From: Littorina saxatilis
Lineage: Eukaryota; Mollusca; Gastropoda; Littorinimorpha; Littorinidae
Reading direction: 5' to 3'
NCBI RefSeq assembly: GCF_037325665.1
Contig: NC_090248.1
Coordinates: 9,448,978-9,512,977, forward strand
DNA length: 64,000 nucleotides
Part shown: positions 11,901 through 27,038 of the stretch, one piece after another
Numbering within the stretch: position 1 is the stretch's first letter
Layout: every line of letters begins with the position of its first letter
Position numbers and translations under genes: made by a program
The notes under the pieces: model-generated
Seen by the model: only the letters and a program-made list of their open reading frames with translations
Told to the model about the DNA's origin: nothing
Databases searched by the model: none

Positions 11901-14900
11901 GAAAATAACAAGCATTGAAATGAACAAGCGACTTTCATCCTTCAAAAAAAGGTTGATAACAGCAAGCTCACATGTTCCTCATTTTCCAAGGCACTCTAAC
12001 TTACACTTACGTACACAGTCATACACAAGAACCAGCTTTTTTTCTTGACCGGACATGGTTCTTAGGTCAAGACTGTTTTTTTACAAACACGAACGGTGTA
12101 ACAGGGTTGCCCCTGCAACCCCAGACATTATGCAAGCATGATATTATGTCCGATAATGTTTGTTATCACTTTGACAAGAATCTAAAATGCGAGAAAAACC
12201 ACACCCACAAAAACACATGTCATATACAGTGGTACTCCCGACGAACGACCCCCCCATCAGAGACCCTCTCCCTTCTCAGACCTCATTCTTGCTGACGGAT
12301 TAGTTTTGCTATATAAATCACCCCCCATGGCCGACTCCCCCCAGAACCCGATTTGCGACCGACTAGTTGTTACAATTTGCGACCTTGTAACGACATTTTC
12401 AAATCAAAACCTAACAAACAAGAAGAGCAAACGCTCGATCGAGTCACTTTCGCAGTTCTGAATATTATATGAGGCATCAGATGGACAGGAAGAAATTGCT
12501 ATTCACAACACAATGAGTCACGTTCACATAAAATTTGAGCCCGGTCACTTTTATAGTTTCCGAGAAAAGCCCAACGTTAAGTTGTGTGTTGCCGAACAGA
12601 AAAGGCTAGTTATCTCCCTTGTTTTTCTGATAACGTTCGTAAAAGGCTACAGATGTAAATACTTTGATGTAAAGAATAATCCTACAAAGTTTCAATCACA
12701 TCCGATGAACTTTGTCAAAGATATAAAATGTCTAATTTTTCCTTTGACGCTGACCTGTGACCTTGAAAAAGGTCAAAGGTCAACGAAACCATCGTTAAAG
12801 TGTAGAGGTCATTGGAGGTCACGACTAAACAAAATATGAGCCCGATCGCTTTGATAGTTTCCGAGAAAAGTCCAACGTTAAGGTGGTGTCTACGGACGGC
12901 CGGCCGGACAGACTAACACTGACCGATTACATAGAGTCACTTTTTCTCAAGTGACTCAAAAATCGTAACGTTTTGCTTGAATCTCTGAAAAAAGATCGCA
13001 AAAATCACTCGGCCGGAAATATAACAGACGACGCGTTTAGGTCTCGATTGCGCATGTCCGGCGTTCACAATTTTACGATCCCAACATGCCCTTTTCTTTG
13101 TCCACTTCCTTTCGAAAAATCAACAAACACACGCGCGAGCATCAACGATCTTCTTCGACCATGGCTTCGAACTCTCCTTCAACTTCAAACGCTCAATCGC
13201 GCGGAAAGAAGAGGAAAATTTTGACTCTGGAACAGAGGATGGAAGTGGTGAAACGGAGCCGTAAGGGCGAAACGGCAATTTCGATCGCGCGGTCGTTTGA
13301 GGTAGGAAAATCTTTCTTCAAACCAGTGTAAAATGTGACAGGTGTATAGTCCTCTTCCAAATACTGACACCCATATGAACATAAACTCTTTTGACTCCCA
13401 AATATTTTTTTAAATACATGTAGAGGATACAATTAAAGTAAAAAAATATAGAACAAATACATAACTCTTGCTTTTTATTGAATTAGATTATCAAATTAAT
13501 TCACCAAACCACAACTGTAATTATGCCACAACTTCGACAGACCCTGAAGGTATTTCTCTCTTTCTCTCTGTCACTGACTTTTTCTCTCTCACTGTCTTTT
13601 TCTGACCTGACCTCACCCCCCATGTAAGACCCCCCCTTTTAAGACCTAAATTTGTCAGATTTTGGGAGGTCTTACATGGGGAGTACCACTGTATTGCAAT
13701 TCATTAATCATGCTACAGTGGAACCCCCCTTTAAGACCCCCATTTTAAGACTCCATACTTTTCAAGACCTTGTTTTTTCAAGATTTTTCTCTCTCATAAC
13801 TTCTATAAAATGACCCCCATTTTAAGACTTCATACTTTTCAAGACCTTGTTTTTTCAAGATTTTTCTCTCTCATAACTTCTATAAAATGACCCCCATTTT
13901 AAGACTTCCTACTTTTCAAGACCTTGTTTTTCTCAAGATTTCTCTCTCATAACTTCTATAAAATGACCCCCATTTTAAGACTCCATACTTTTCAAGACCT
14001 TGTTTTTTCAAGATTTCTCTCTCTCATAACTTCTATAAAATGACCCCCATTTTAAGACTTCCTACTTTTCAAGACCTTGTTTTTTCAAGATTTTTCTCTC
14101 TCATAACTTCTATAAAATGACCCCCATTTTAAGACTTCATACTTTTCAAGACCTTGTTTTTTCAAGATTTCTCTCTCATAACTTCTATAAAATGACCCCC
14201 ATTTTAAGACTCCATACTTTTCAAGACCTTGTTTTTTCAAGATTTTTCTCTCTCATAACTTCTATAAAATGACCCCCATTTTAAGACTTCATACTTTTCA
14301 AGACCTTGTTTTTTCAAGATTTCTCTCTCTCATAACTTCTATAAAATGACCCCCATTTTAAGACTCCATACTTTTCAAGACCTTGTTTTTTCAAGATTTT
14401 TCTCTCTCATAACTTCTATAAAATGACCCCCATTTTAAGACTTCCTCCTTTTTCAGACCCGATTTTCTCTGATTTAGGTCTTAACAGGGGGGTTCCACTG
14501 TATTGCAATCCAATAATCATGCTACAAACCTGAAACAATGTTGACGACCCTGTAAGGAATGCCAAGCGACTGGTTGAACTCCTCTGCGTTTGCAATCATC
14601 TCGTCAAAAATCTCCCACGACTTGTTGTCCAAGGGGGATGTTATACAGAACTGTTCCACCTGCACGAACACCGCGTAGCAAGTTTATCAGTAACATTCTC
14701 CCGCAAGCGTGTCATGAATGAAAATCAGCAAAATATGAAGCAAGTTTGGTCCGACACAATTTTGAAACTTACATTCAAAACAGTGCAATTTGACACAAAT
14801 TTGAGCACGTTTATAGATCTCTCATTTTCAACCTTCTCTCACGGGCAGACCAAGCTCAACAGCCCAGGAAGGCAATTGGTCTAGGGGAGGGACCCCTGAT

Positions 14901-16997
14901 CAACGTCCATGGCCGAAGCCGGAGATGCGGGACCCCCTGGGTGCCAAAAAGCGCTGCATCACGCAAATCACAAAATGATGGAGACAAACCAACAGTGAAC
15001 GACGAAGAAGAAGAAGAACCTTCTCTCAAATGTCTTGAATAGCTACAAAATCAGGGGAAATAGGAGCAATATTCTACAAAAGGAATGTTGTGTCTGTCTC
15101 TGCCACAGTTTCAAAGATTCCTTTACCTAAGTTCATGCTACAAATACAAGGTCTTCACAGAAACCCAAGAATACAAGCAAGAAAATGAATTCTGGCTTCA
15201 GCTCATGTCTCAAAACACACACACAAGACACCTGACAGAAAACTACTGTATCTCCTGACAGCAAACCGAAGTGAGAATGAGAATGTATCACAGCTTTAGA
15301 AAAAAACAAAGTCACACATCCACAAATTACCTTTTCAAACTGATGGACACGGAAAATGCCCCTTGTGTCACGACCGTGTGATCCGACCTCCTGACGGAAG
15401 CACGTTGAAAACCCAATGTAACGAATGGGAAGCGACTCGGTGGGAAGCCACTCATCTCGGTGGAAAGCGGCGATGGGCTGCTCCGACGTGGCAATCAGGT
15501 ACTTCTCGTCTACAGTGTCTCCGTCCTCCTTTCTCTCACTTCCTTTGCCTACCACCTGCCAAGGGAGAAATAACAGCATGGTGTAAGAAAATAAAACTGG
15601 AATACTTTGAATTAAAGACAGCAAAATGCAAACAATATGACCAATAAAAGAATTAAAACCATGATATAACACACAAAAATGTCAGTGCACATGTCAGTCG
15701 CTTTTTGAAGATTTGTATCTTGAAAGGAAAATTAACGAATATCGCGCTGACTAAAGGAATGGAGTTTTTATTGGACAACGACCGCGCTCAGTTCAAAACG
15801 ATAGAACATCTGACCGCAATGCGGCTATGTGAATCAGATGTCCGACGCCTAATGACTTCTCAAAAACTGTAAAATTATTCAGAGACTATATTCAAAATCT
15901 TGAATTTTGAATGGGAACTTACGGAGCTCATGTTTTGTGTTGATCTGTCTGTCCACTCTCAAAGACCGTTGGGTCGAAGTTCTAGTGATTGTAACGTTTT
16001 GTTTTGTCATAAATAAAATATTCCAACGACCGACCATTCTTTTTTCTTCTTCTTATTCATGATATGTTTGTTCAACATGGCAGCTGAGGCTGTACTGACC
16101 TTGTAAAGCTCGTCATCAAACTGCGACAGCTGGGCGACCTCCTGCATGACCTCTTTCCTCATGAAGAAGGGCGTGTAGAGCGGCTGGTAGTTCTTGGCGT
16201 ACAGCATCTGCATCGAGTGGCTGATCAGCGCGTGCTCCAGGAACACTAGGGGGCCCTAAAACAGGGATAGGCAAATGCTTACACAAATAAGAAATGCAAA
16301 GTTATAAATACACGTGTTTGTAACTTTTTGTTAGTACACAATGGATGATCAAAGCTAGGGTGCCCTGAACATGGATAGGCAAATGCTTACACAAATAAGA
16401 AATGCAAAGTTATAAATACACATGTTTGTAACTTTTTGTTAGTACACAATGGATGATCAAAGCTAGGGTGCCCTGAACATGGATAGGCAAATGCTTACAC
16501 AAATAAGAAATGCAAAGTTATAAATACACATGTTTGTAACCTTTTGTTAGTACACAATGGATGATCAAAGCTAGGGTGCCCTGAACATGGATAGGCAAAT
16601 GCTTACACAAATAAGAAATGCAAAGTTATAAATACACATGTTTGTAACTTTTTGTTAGTACACAATGGATGATCAAAGCTAGGGTGCCCTGAAACATGAA
16701 CAGTCAAGTGCTGTCTTACACACATAAGAAATGCATAGTAATAAATACGAAGGTTTGTAAGTTTGTTTTAGCACACCATGGATGACCAAAGCTAGGACGC
16801 CCTTACTTGTAGACGCCAAACCACTCTCTTGCACAAAGAAAAGAGAGGTGAACAGTCTTCTAAGAAGTTGAAAATCACAGTCAAAATGAATGCATGCGGA
16901 AGCTACAACAAATGCATGTATGCCACATGCCTGTGTGCATGAGAGAGACAGAGACAGAGAGAGAGAGACAGAGAGAGAGACAGAGACAGAGAGAGAG

Positions 16998-17059
<62 letters not shown>

Positions 17060-20000
17060 TGTGTGTGCGGGCGTGAATGTCTGTGTGAGTGTTGGAAAAA
17101 CTAAGATTTTATATTGAGGTAGTATCCGAGGCCACCAACAGTAACCCAGCCACATGTATGTGCAAGAATACATATGTGCTTGTGTGTGCATGAATGCACA
17201 TGTGCTTTAAGACTAAGACTGTACCTTAAGGTAGTAGCCGCGGCCACCAGCAGTGACGCAGCCACGATCCATGTCCACTCCGTCCACCATCACAACCAGG
17301 TCCACGTGCGAGTACTTCTTTGTCGTCTCGATATCGCCAAACGTTCTCTCTATTCCATTCTCCTCCTAAATAAAAAATAAACAAAATTTTAATAATAAAC
17401 ATATGCCGTCAGTCGTTGCTTGTCATTACCATCCTGAAGAAGTCGACAAAATAGTGATAACTGGTTTCTGTTGTGTTTTCTTTTTGTTAACCCTTTCGCT
17501 GCCAATCAAAACTTCCTGACTGCCAGGGAATATTGGAGTTCGGGGTGTAATAATTCACAAAAAATTCTAGCTCCAAACTGGCAGTAGGTAGAAAAGTAAA
17601 ACCTATGTTATTTTTAAAAGAAATTCAACCAAGAATCTGCTTTCTGTTGTGTTTTCTTTTTGTTAAAATAAACAACATGTGTAAGCAAATGTACATCAAG
17701 CAATTAGATGAGATGATAATTATGATAAGCAATCAGTGCAGTCATAAATTAACAAAAGTGTCACACGCAAGAGGACTTATATCATCAAAAACACAATAAC
17801 CATATGCTCAAATACTCTACTCCACAAAGTTGTGGCATTGCCAACTAACATTTTGAGAACTCTACACAATAACAATTACAATAACAACACTTTATTGTCC
17901 ATCAAAATAAATACATTAAAATGAAAAATTGTCTTCGACACATCTTACCTGGCTGTCAACGCTCATAAAATACACATCGAAATAAGAATTACAGGACCAC
18001 TGTTCTTGAGCCTTCAAGAATCAATCAATCCGCCATTGATGACAAGTGCGCAAACAAAAAGACTGACCTCATTATTGCTGACAATGCAGCTGGGGTGGAG
18101 CATGTTGCCGATTTCTCGCAGAGTGTCGCTCCTCTCAGACTCTACCACCAGCAGGGCTTGGTCGTTCTCCTTCATCTGCTGGTCGATCTGCAATCGAATC
18201 TGCTTGATCTGCGTCACTGTCAGATCCTGGAAAACAAAAGTACAGAAGTTCGAGCACATACCCGACCCAAAGGCAACAGCCAAAGTCTATTTTTTCAACT
18301 CTGTGTGTTCGCCCAAATCTTTAGATTGAGCTGTCAGGGGCGAATCCTGCACCATGCAGGTCATGGAACACTATCATGGGGTATAGAAACTTTATGTGGC
18401 ATTGACTTTGAGAATAGCAAATATGACACTTGATACAGGACTGGACGTGCCTGGTGTTATTTACAGATTAATGATGGTACAGAGCTTCTTTAAAAACAGA
18501 CATAGCACACTATTTTCCATACTTCTCCTGAAGCATTTACAAACAAGAAAAATAAATGCTGATACGACTCACCTTTGCCGTAAGTAACATAAGTAATATA
18601 ATACAAACTATCTTTAAGAATTGTTGTTCCAATGATTCCTTGCCCCAAGTGATCACCAACAACATGTTTTATCTGAGGTTAATGGAGTTGCGCTTGAGGT
18701 CACTTGAGTTTGGGAAACACGCATGCTCAGCAATCACTGATTGCACTTTTGCTGATTTCTGCGTAATACGACTTCATGTATATCTTTGCACTTTTGAAGA
18801 AACCAGGAACAGTAAAAATGAAATTTAATAAAATATACAAATAAAAAATCCTTAAGCTTTGATTTTTGACTTGCAATACCTTCAGCTTCTCTGCAGTCAG
18901 CTCATCAATGTTCTTTTCAATTTCATCAGGTATTGTCGTGTCATCACCGACAGGTTCTTTTTTCTGAAAACAGAAAGAAGATAAATAGATGCATACATGT
19001 GTGCCAACATTGATGCACCAAAGACAACATAAATAAAACTGTATAAAAGTGTACAAGCAAAGACCATACTTTTGGATCTATAAATCACAACTTGTTTCAT
19101 CAACATTTACCCATTGACTGGTACACCTTGTGTATGACTAAAGAAGATGTCACATATACCCACATTGCCAAGAAACAAAATAGCCCGTAGTGATATATAT
19201 ATTATGCATGCTTCTGCTACTACAGTGGTACCTGTGATGAAAGGACATCCTTGGGACCAGCCAACAGTGTCCCTACATTGCAGGTGTCCTTTCATGACAG
19301 GTATACTTTGGTAGAGATAATATAAAAGGGACACAAGAAGGTGTCCTGTAAGGGAGGTGTCCTCTCATGGGAGGGTCCACACACCGCAGGTACCGCTGTA
19401 TATAACCTTGGTTTCCTGGGACCATCCCTCTCAGACACCAAAAGCATTGGTTTTCGTCATTACGGTATGCAGTATTCATAAATTTACAACTGATATAAGA
19501 AAAGGCTATGGAATATTATGACTCCGGTTGAAAACTCTGGAAGTCTGGTGAGAGAGTCTCAGATAAATGAGGAAGAATCTCAGAAGAGAAAGTGTCTCAG
19601 GTAGAAAAACAATTGTCTCAAAAGAGAATGAGCAAGTATCAGAAAAAAGATTACAAGAAAGATTAAGAGAAGATAGAAGTGGGGGGGTGGGGGGGGGGGG
19701 GGGGATATCCTCCGAGTAAAGAATGAGAAGGTTCAGCATGTGCATGACCATTTCTATGCTATGAATACCATTTTTATATGTCATTGAAAAAGATTCATTA
19801 CTTTACCTTCATCTTCTCACCAATCTCCTTGCTGCAAACGTTCTTCAGCTTGTTCAAGAGATCAGCTCTGAACCTCACTGAAAAAGAAAGTGTAACAAGG
19901 TTAAAAGTTATTTGATCATTCATTGATTAGTAACATTTGTCGTGCAGTTCACATACCATAACCAGTAAATAACAGCATGAGATTATACACTCAACTAGAA

Positions 20001-20647
20001 TCATAAAACTATGCATCTATATGCTGCCTATAAACCCAAGATGTTCATCTCCTAAAGCAAAGACTGATTGATTGTGTAAAAAGAAGGAGCTTCTTTGTGT
20101 GAGCTTAATAGGTAGACCACAGTCTAATTAAGTTACTGCCATGCACACCTCCCTGATCTAGTCATATAGTTGGCTCAGGGATCAAGTTACAATGTAAGGA
20201 GACCATGTTGTCTGGCGTTCGTAGCTTATGGAGAACACAGACAAGTACGTTAATCGCCGAAAACTTTGCAGTCATTTCAAGCCGATCTGTTAATCTTTTT
20301 TTCGTAATGGAAAGGTGACGCCAAAGACTGCTTTAATCTGTTTAAAATGTTCCACGCTATTAGGGCCATTTGGGGGAATTTTCTCAAGAAAATGAATCCC
20401 AGCAACATTTCATAAAGACATACTCGTTCACGGGTACATGACATAAGCTCGAACGACAAATGCTCGAACGACAAAACCTCAAATGGACAAAAGCTCTATG
20501 CGACAAAAGCTCGACGCGAGATAAGCTCGACCGGACAATTGCTCGACCCGACAAAAGCTCGACACGACGAAAGCTCGAACGTGTCTGTGCGTGTCCTTCT
20601 CAGTGTTATTTAGCCTGTCTGTTTTTTTTGGGTGTTTTTTAATCTGT

Positions 20648-20695
<48 letters not shown>

Positions 20696-22152
20696 ACGAA
20701 GAGAGAAAAAAGAAGGGGGACGGGGTTTATATTTGTCATTGTTATTGTTTTAATTGGGAATGACTGTTTGTCTGGAAAAGGTTTAGGTAAGCGGCACGGG
20801 CAAATTAACGACTGTTTGCTTGCTGTGAGTATATATATATATCAATTCAGAAAAAAAAGTTTCTCCGAATCAACAGTGTGATCACTGTGATCAGAAATTA
20901 TCGAAACTATCATGCACAGTCGGAACTGAGTTGTTATTTCCACTCGCGTGTCGGCTTCACACACTGCCTGCGCCATGGAGGTAACCAAGACACAAAAGGG
21001 AAAGCCTCTGTTATGTTTGGACGGCTTCACTTACCATGTGGATGCAAAGAAAGACAAAAAGATCTACTGGAAGTGCACACAATCAAAGGACAAATGCTGA
21101 GGACGAGGAATATCCAGTAAAAGTAAAACTGCAGACGGATCACCTGCAGATGCAGCCGTGTGTGTTTGTGTAATCCAGCAGCGTAGCCTACTTACAAGAA
21201 CAACAAGAACAACCTAACAACAAAAAACAACGCGTTAAGCGATATCAAACAATTTAGTCAATTTGTTGCTCGAAACTAAAATATGAACACTAAAAAACAG
21301 CCGATGTCATATAAACAGTTTTGACAACATCGCTCTACACAAGATTAGCAACATGTGTGTGTGTCATCGTGTCGAGCTTTTGTCGCATCGAGCTTTTGTC
21401 GCGTCGAGCATTTGTCCGGTCGAGCTTCTGTCGTTCAAGCTTATGTCGCGTCAAGCTTTTGTCGCATCGAGCTTATGTCTATTCGAGGTTTTGTCGTTCG
21501 AGCTTTTGTCGGACACCGCTCATTAACACCTCGTATGGTGAAGACCATCATCTTCCGCTGTCATAACACTTTACTTTGCTGTCTGCTCTAAGAACTACAA
21601 AAGTCAATGATAGGCAATGCTTTGCACCAAGATTTTTTTTTAAATAACTCTTATCTTGCAAGTAGGCTAAGTTGTGTCGCTTCGTTTCATTGAGATGAGG
21701 TCAACTGCACAGCTTTCTATTTATAGCTGTTTTTGATCAAACACACCCTTTGCTCTTAATATCAGAATTGGTTTCCCTAAACTTGTCAATAGCACGATAC
21801 TTTAATAGTCTTATTATTTGCTGTCTCAGTGTCTGGGTCATGGTGAGTCACACACACACAGTGTGTAATTCATGGTCAAGCCAACCAAGTTGTCTGTCTG
21901 TTAATCAACCTGTAAGGGTTGCGACAGTTCGGAACTTAAAACGTTCAGGGTCACCGTTACAATTCAAAAGATACATGACCCTACACAGCTGTCAAAATGT
22001 GGATTCATGTACTTACACTTCCTCCAGGCGGCATCCTTCTCCACAACTCGGTCAACGAGTGTAACATCCTTAAATCGTTTCGCCTGGTTTTCTCGTATTT
22101 TAATGGGGTTTCCGCCCTTGTCAGCGCGGAAGAGTTCAATGTCGAGAACCAT
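8982..22152 (-). CDS. SARS1: Cytosolic seryl-tRNA synthetase, 11 coding exons
   Basis: Charges tRNA-Ser (and tRNA-Sec) with serine in the cytosol; class II synthetase. Coding exons in transcript order: 22152-22017, 19877-19807, 18963-18880, 18226-18068, 17365-17225, 16255-16100, 15555-15331, 14659-14530, 11743-11586, 10013-9884, 9094-8982. All have AG/GT borders and the phases agree, giving 500 residues against about 514 in human. The start reads [14 protein letters not shown], the typical N-terminus, followed by the tRNA-binding helical arm (about residues 30-130). Motif 1 lies in exon 6 ([11 protein letters not shown]...YTPFF), motif 2 in exon 7 ([16 protein letters not shown], near 302-324) with its Arg and Glu present, and motif 3 in exon 10 ([16 protein letters not shown], near 428-446). 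The C-terminus is a Lys-rich tail as in animal cytosolic enzymes. No frame break is seen. Introns carry many repeats. Confidence 0.97.
10057..11078. mobile_element. pogo-type MITE, 1.0 kb
   Basis: Termini CAGTCGAACTCGCTTAAGAC and its inverted counterpart ending GGGTTCGACTG, flanked by TA on both sides (10055-10056, 11079-11080). The CAGTYGAAC termini and TA target fit the pogo/Tigger branch of Tc1/mariner. No transposase. In the intron before the penultimate exon of the synthetase gene. Confidence 0.75.
12227..13691. mobile_element. Tigger-like element with internal deletion
   Basis: Inverted termini CAGTGGTACTCCC / GGGAGTACCACTG between TA duplications (12225-12226, 13692-13693). Contains the N-terminal piece of a pogo/Tigger transposase at 13161-13331; the catalytic domain is missing. 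A separate repeat with ACTTTTTCTCAAGTGACTC ends appears nested at about 12436-12960. Confidence 0.75.
13161..13331 (+). pseudogene. Tigger transposase N-terminal fragment
   Basis: The frame reads [20 protein letters not shown], then [18 protein letters not shown] and [11 protein letters not shown]: the CENP-B/psq-type helix-turn-helix that opens pogo/Tigger transposases. It diverges after VGKS, where the family would continue with STV, and stops at 13331. No DDE domain follows, so the protein cannot transpose. Confidence 0.8.
13716..14500. mobile_element. MITE swollen by a 77-bp tandem array
   Basis: Termini CAGTGGAACCCCCC / GGGGGGTTCCACTG and TA duplications. The interior is about nine copies of a 76-77 bp unit (TGACCCCCATTTTAAGAC start) from roughly 13740 to 14440, differing by a few bases. 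Each unit resembles the MITE end itself. Confidence 0.85.
16247..16790. repeat. 108-bp tandem array starting at a splice acceptor
   Basis: About five units of 108-109 bp (CTAGGGTGCCCTGAACATGG start). The first unit overlaps the 5' end of synthetase exon 6 and its acceptor (16247-16270), so the array grew by duplicating the intron-exon junction. Each later unit keeps an AG acceptor-like site on the minus strand (near 16364, 16472, 16580, 16688). Confidence 0.8.
16937..17060. repeat. (GA)n/(GT)n microsatellite
   Basis: Interrupted GACAGA/GAGA run followed by GT, in a synthetase intron. Confidence 0.9.
17465..17666. repeat. piggyBac-type MITE fragment between 26-bp direct repeats
   Basis: TTAACCCTTTCGCTGCC at about 17489 matches the end of the TTAA-flanked element at 27604, but no second end is found. 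The segment lies between direct repeats of TTTCTGTTGTGTTTTCTTTT type at 17465-17491 and 17640-17666. Confidence 0.5.
19223..19398. mobile_element. Short MITE, 176 bp
   Basis: Termini CAGTGGTACCTG and CAGGTACCGCTG between TA dinucleotides. Internal TGTCCTTTCATGACAGG-type motifs repeat. In a synthetase intron. Confidence 0.65.
20450..21515. mobile_element. Foldback-type element with minisatellite arms
   Basis: Left arm 20450-20582 is a degenerate array of a 15-18 bp unit (ACAAAAGCTCGACGCG type); right arm 21368-21515 is the same array inverted (CGCGTCGAGCTTTTGT). They bracket about 785 bp that hold a GA tract and a FLYWCH-like fragment. Long inverted arms made of short tandem units are typical of foldback elements and of some Mutator-related transposons. 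No target duplication recognised. In synthetase intron 1. Confidence 0.7.
20975..21160 (+). pseudogene. FLYWCH-like zinc-finger fragment in the foldback element
   Basis: An ATG at 20975 reads [20 protein letters not shown], then [20 protein letters not shown], Cys and a TGA at 21098; beyond it [15 protein letters not shown] continues in frame. The arrangement GKPLL..DGF.Y........YW.C.....C.GR fits the FLYWCH finger. The TGA removes the end of the domain. It is probably the remnant of a transposase N-terminus carried by this element. Confidence 0.6.
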
Positions 22153-24328
<2,176 letters not shown>

Positions 24329-26997
24329 TCATCCTAAATCATCATCATCAAATATGTCACCAATGCTCACAAACTCTGTAATGACTTCATTGTGAACAGC
24401 AGCATTAGGACGAACACTGTCTTCCAAATAAGCACCACTGATGTCAACAATATCACAGCTTTGCGCTAGTTTTACAGAAGACACAGTCTGAATCCCTTGA
24501 CTTTTATTGTCTGCATGGTCTTTTTTATCTGATGGGTCGGTAGATACTGATGGCAATGGGTGTAATTCCTGATTGAAAAAAAAGTACATGTATAAAGATG
24601 AGTGCATCAGTACTTAAAAAAAATAAAATCTGCATGCATAGTCAACTGCATTGTTCCATAAAAAAAAGGCTTGCGCAATACATCAAAATCTAAAATTTAA
24701 TTGTATCATCTTTTATTAGTGCAAATTATTGCCTGTTTTATTTCCTGTTCATATTTTTTTTCTTCCTGTAGCTTTCATTTTTTAAACAAACCATCACTCT
24801 TCAAGGACTGTCTTTCTTATGTTTTCGACTATACAAGTATGTAATTCTCATAAGTTAAGAAGCAGTCGAGCTTTCAATTACACTTATGAAATCATTGAAT
24901 TAACAGTGGGACATATTTAACCTTCATCGGATCACGCTTTGGACTACACAGTCCGGATGATGTGGGTCGTGTACGACCCATATTTCCCGAAAAGTATGGG
25001 TCGTACATGACCCACGCCATTCGAATAAGGATAAACAACATACAATTCTTTATGTAGTTCCATATGGGTAGTCCATGACCCACATCATCCGGACTGTGTA
25101 GTTCAAATTACGTCATCGTTTATTTGTTTGTTTACAAAGATAATCTTTCAAAAGTTGGGCAATGGGAAGGTCGTATGGTGATTAGAGATTACATGAAGTC
25201 TCAATTAAAAACTCTAAATAGTTTCAGAAATAAAGATGATTTTGTGAGGCTCTGGGTCGTCCACGACCCACAAAACAAGAAGGTCAAAACATTGCCACTC
25301 TATGAATAATCTGTAGGCCACTGACTGGTTCAGACATAAACTTTGACACCCTAACCCCTCCCCCCACATTACCCGAACACCCCCCCCCCCCCAATTTCCC
25401 ATCCACCTACCCCCCCCCCCCCCCCTACCCCAACAGTTTGCCCATTACCGAACAGCAATAGATGATTGTTATCCAACATTTTGAAAGTCAAACTGGGACT
25501 TTGAATGTTTGCTCACTAATGTCAAAACCAACTGCAGTGGGCGGGGAAATAGCACAGTTCAGTTGGTTGCATCGCTGGCTTCAAAATCAGTTGGCGCTAT
25601 CAGCGTGGGTTCGATCCCCATGTTTGGCGAGGGATTTATTTTCCAGTCAACTTTATGCAGGCTTTCATCCGTGTCTAAACAAATAGTTTCAGAAATAAAG
25701 ACGATTTTGTGAGGCTCTGGGTCGTCCACGACCCACAAAACAAGAAGGTCAAAACATTGCCACTCCAAGTATAATCTGTAGGCCACTGACTGGTTCAGAC
25801 ATTAACTTTGACACCCTAACCCCTCCCCCCACATTACCCGAACACCCCCCCCCCCCCCCCCCCCCCCAATTTCCCATCCACCTACCCCCCCCCTCCCCCT
25901 ACCCCAACAGTTTGCCCATTACCGAACAGCAATAGATGATTGTTATCCAACTTTTTGTAAGTCAAACTGGGACTTTGAATGTTTGCTCACTAATGTCAAA
26001 ACCAACTGCAGTGGGCGGGGAAATAGCACAGTTCAGTTGGTAGCATCGCTGGCTTCAAAATCAGTTGGCGCTATCAGCGTGGGTTCGATCCCCATGTTCG
26101 GCGAGGGATTTATTTTCCAGTCAACTTTATGCAGGCTTTCATCCGTGTCTAAACACCCCCCGTGTGCATGCATGACACCATAAAGAATCCAAGTTCACAG
26201 CAAAAGTCTCGGGGCTCAGAAACATGAATAAACGCATGCAGGGAGAGAAAAACAAGTCGCGTAAGGCGAAAATACAATATTTAGTCAAGTAGCTGCCATT
26301 TTTCAGCAAGACCGTATACTCGTAGCATCGTCAGTCCACCGCTCATGGCAAAGGCAGTGAAATTGACAAGAAGAGCGGGGTAGTAGTTGCGCTAAGAAGG
26401 ATAGCACGCTTTTCTGTACCTCTCTTTGTTTTAACTTTCTGAGCGTGTTTTTAATCCAAACATATCATATCTATATGTTTTTGGAATCAGGAACCGACAA
26501 GGAATAAGCTGAAAGTGTTTTTAAATTGATTTGGACAATTTAATTTTGATAATAATTTTTATATATTTAATTTTCAGAGCTTGTTTTTAATCCAAATATA
26601 ACATATTTATATGTTTTTGGAATCAGCAAATGATGGAGAATAAGATAAACGTAAATTTGGATCGTTTTATAAATTTTTATTTTTTTTTACAATTTTCCGA
26701 TTTTTAATGACCAAAGTCATTAATTAATTTTTAAGCCACCAAGCTGAAATGCAATACCAAACCCCGGGCTTCGTCAAAGATTACTTGACCAAAATTTGAA
26801 CCAATTTGGTTGAAAAATGAGGGCGTGACAGTGCCGCCTCAACTTTCACGAAAAGCCGGATATGACGTCATCAAAGACATTTATCAAAAAAATGAAAAAA
26901 ACGTTCGGGGATTTCATACCCAGGAACTCTCATGTCAAATTTCATAAAGATAGGTCCAGTAGTTTAGTCTGAATCGCTCTACACACACACACAGACA

Positions 26998-27038
<41 letters not shown>

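Noticed and set aside
11277-11945. 222-residue protein on the minus strand
   Set aside because: It is synthetase exon 9 (11743-11586) read through both flanking introns.
15133-15672. 179-residue protein on the minus strand
   Set aside because: Synthetase exon 7 with intron on both sides.
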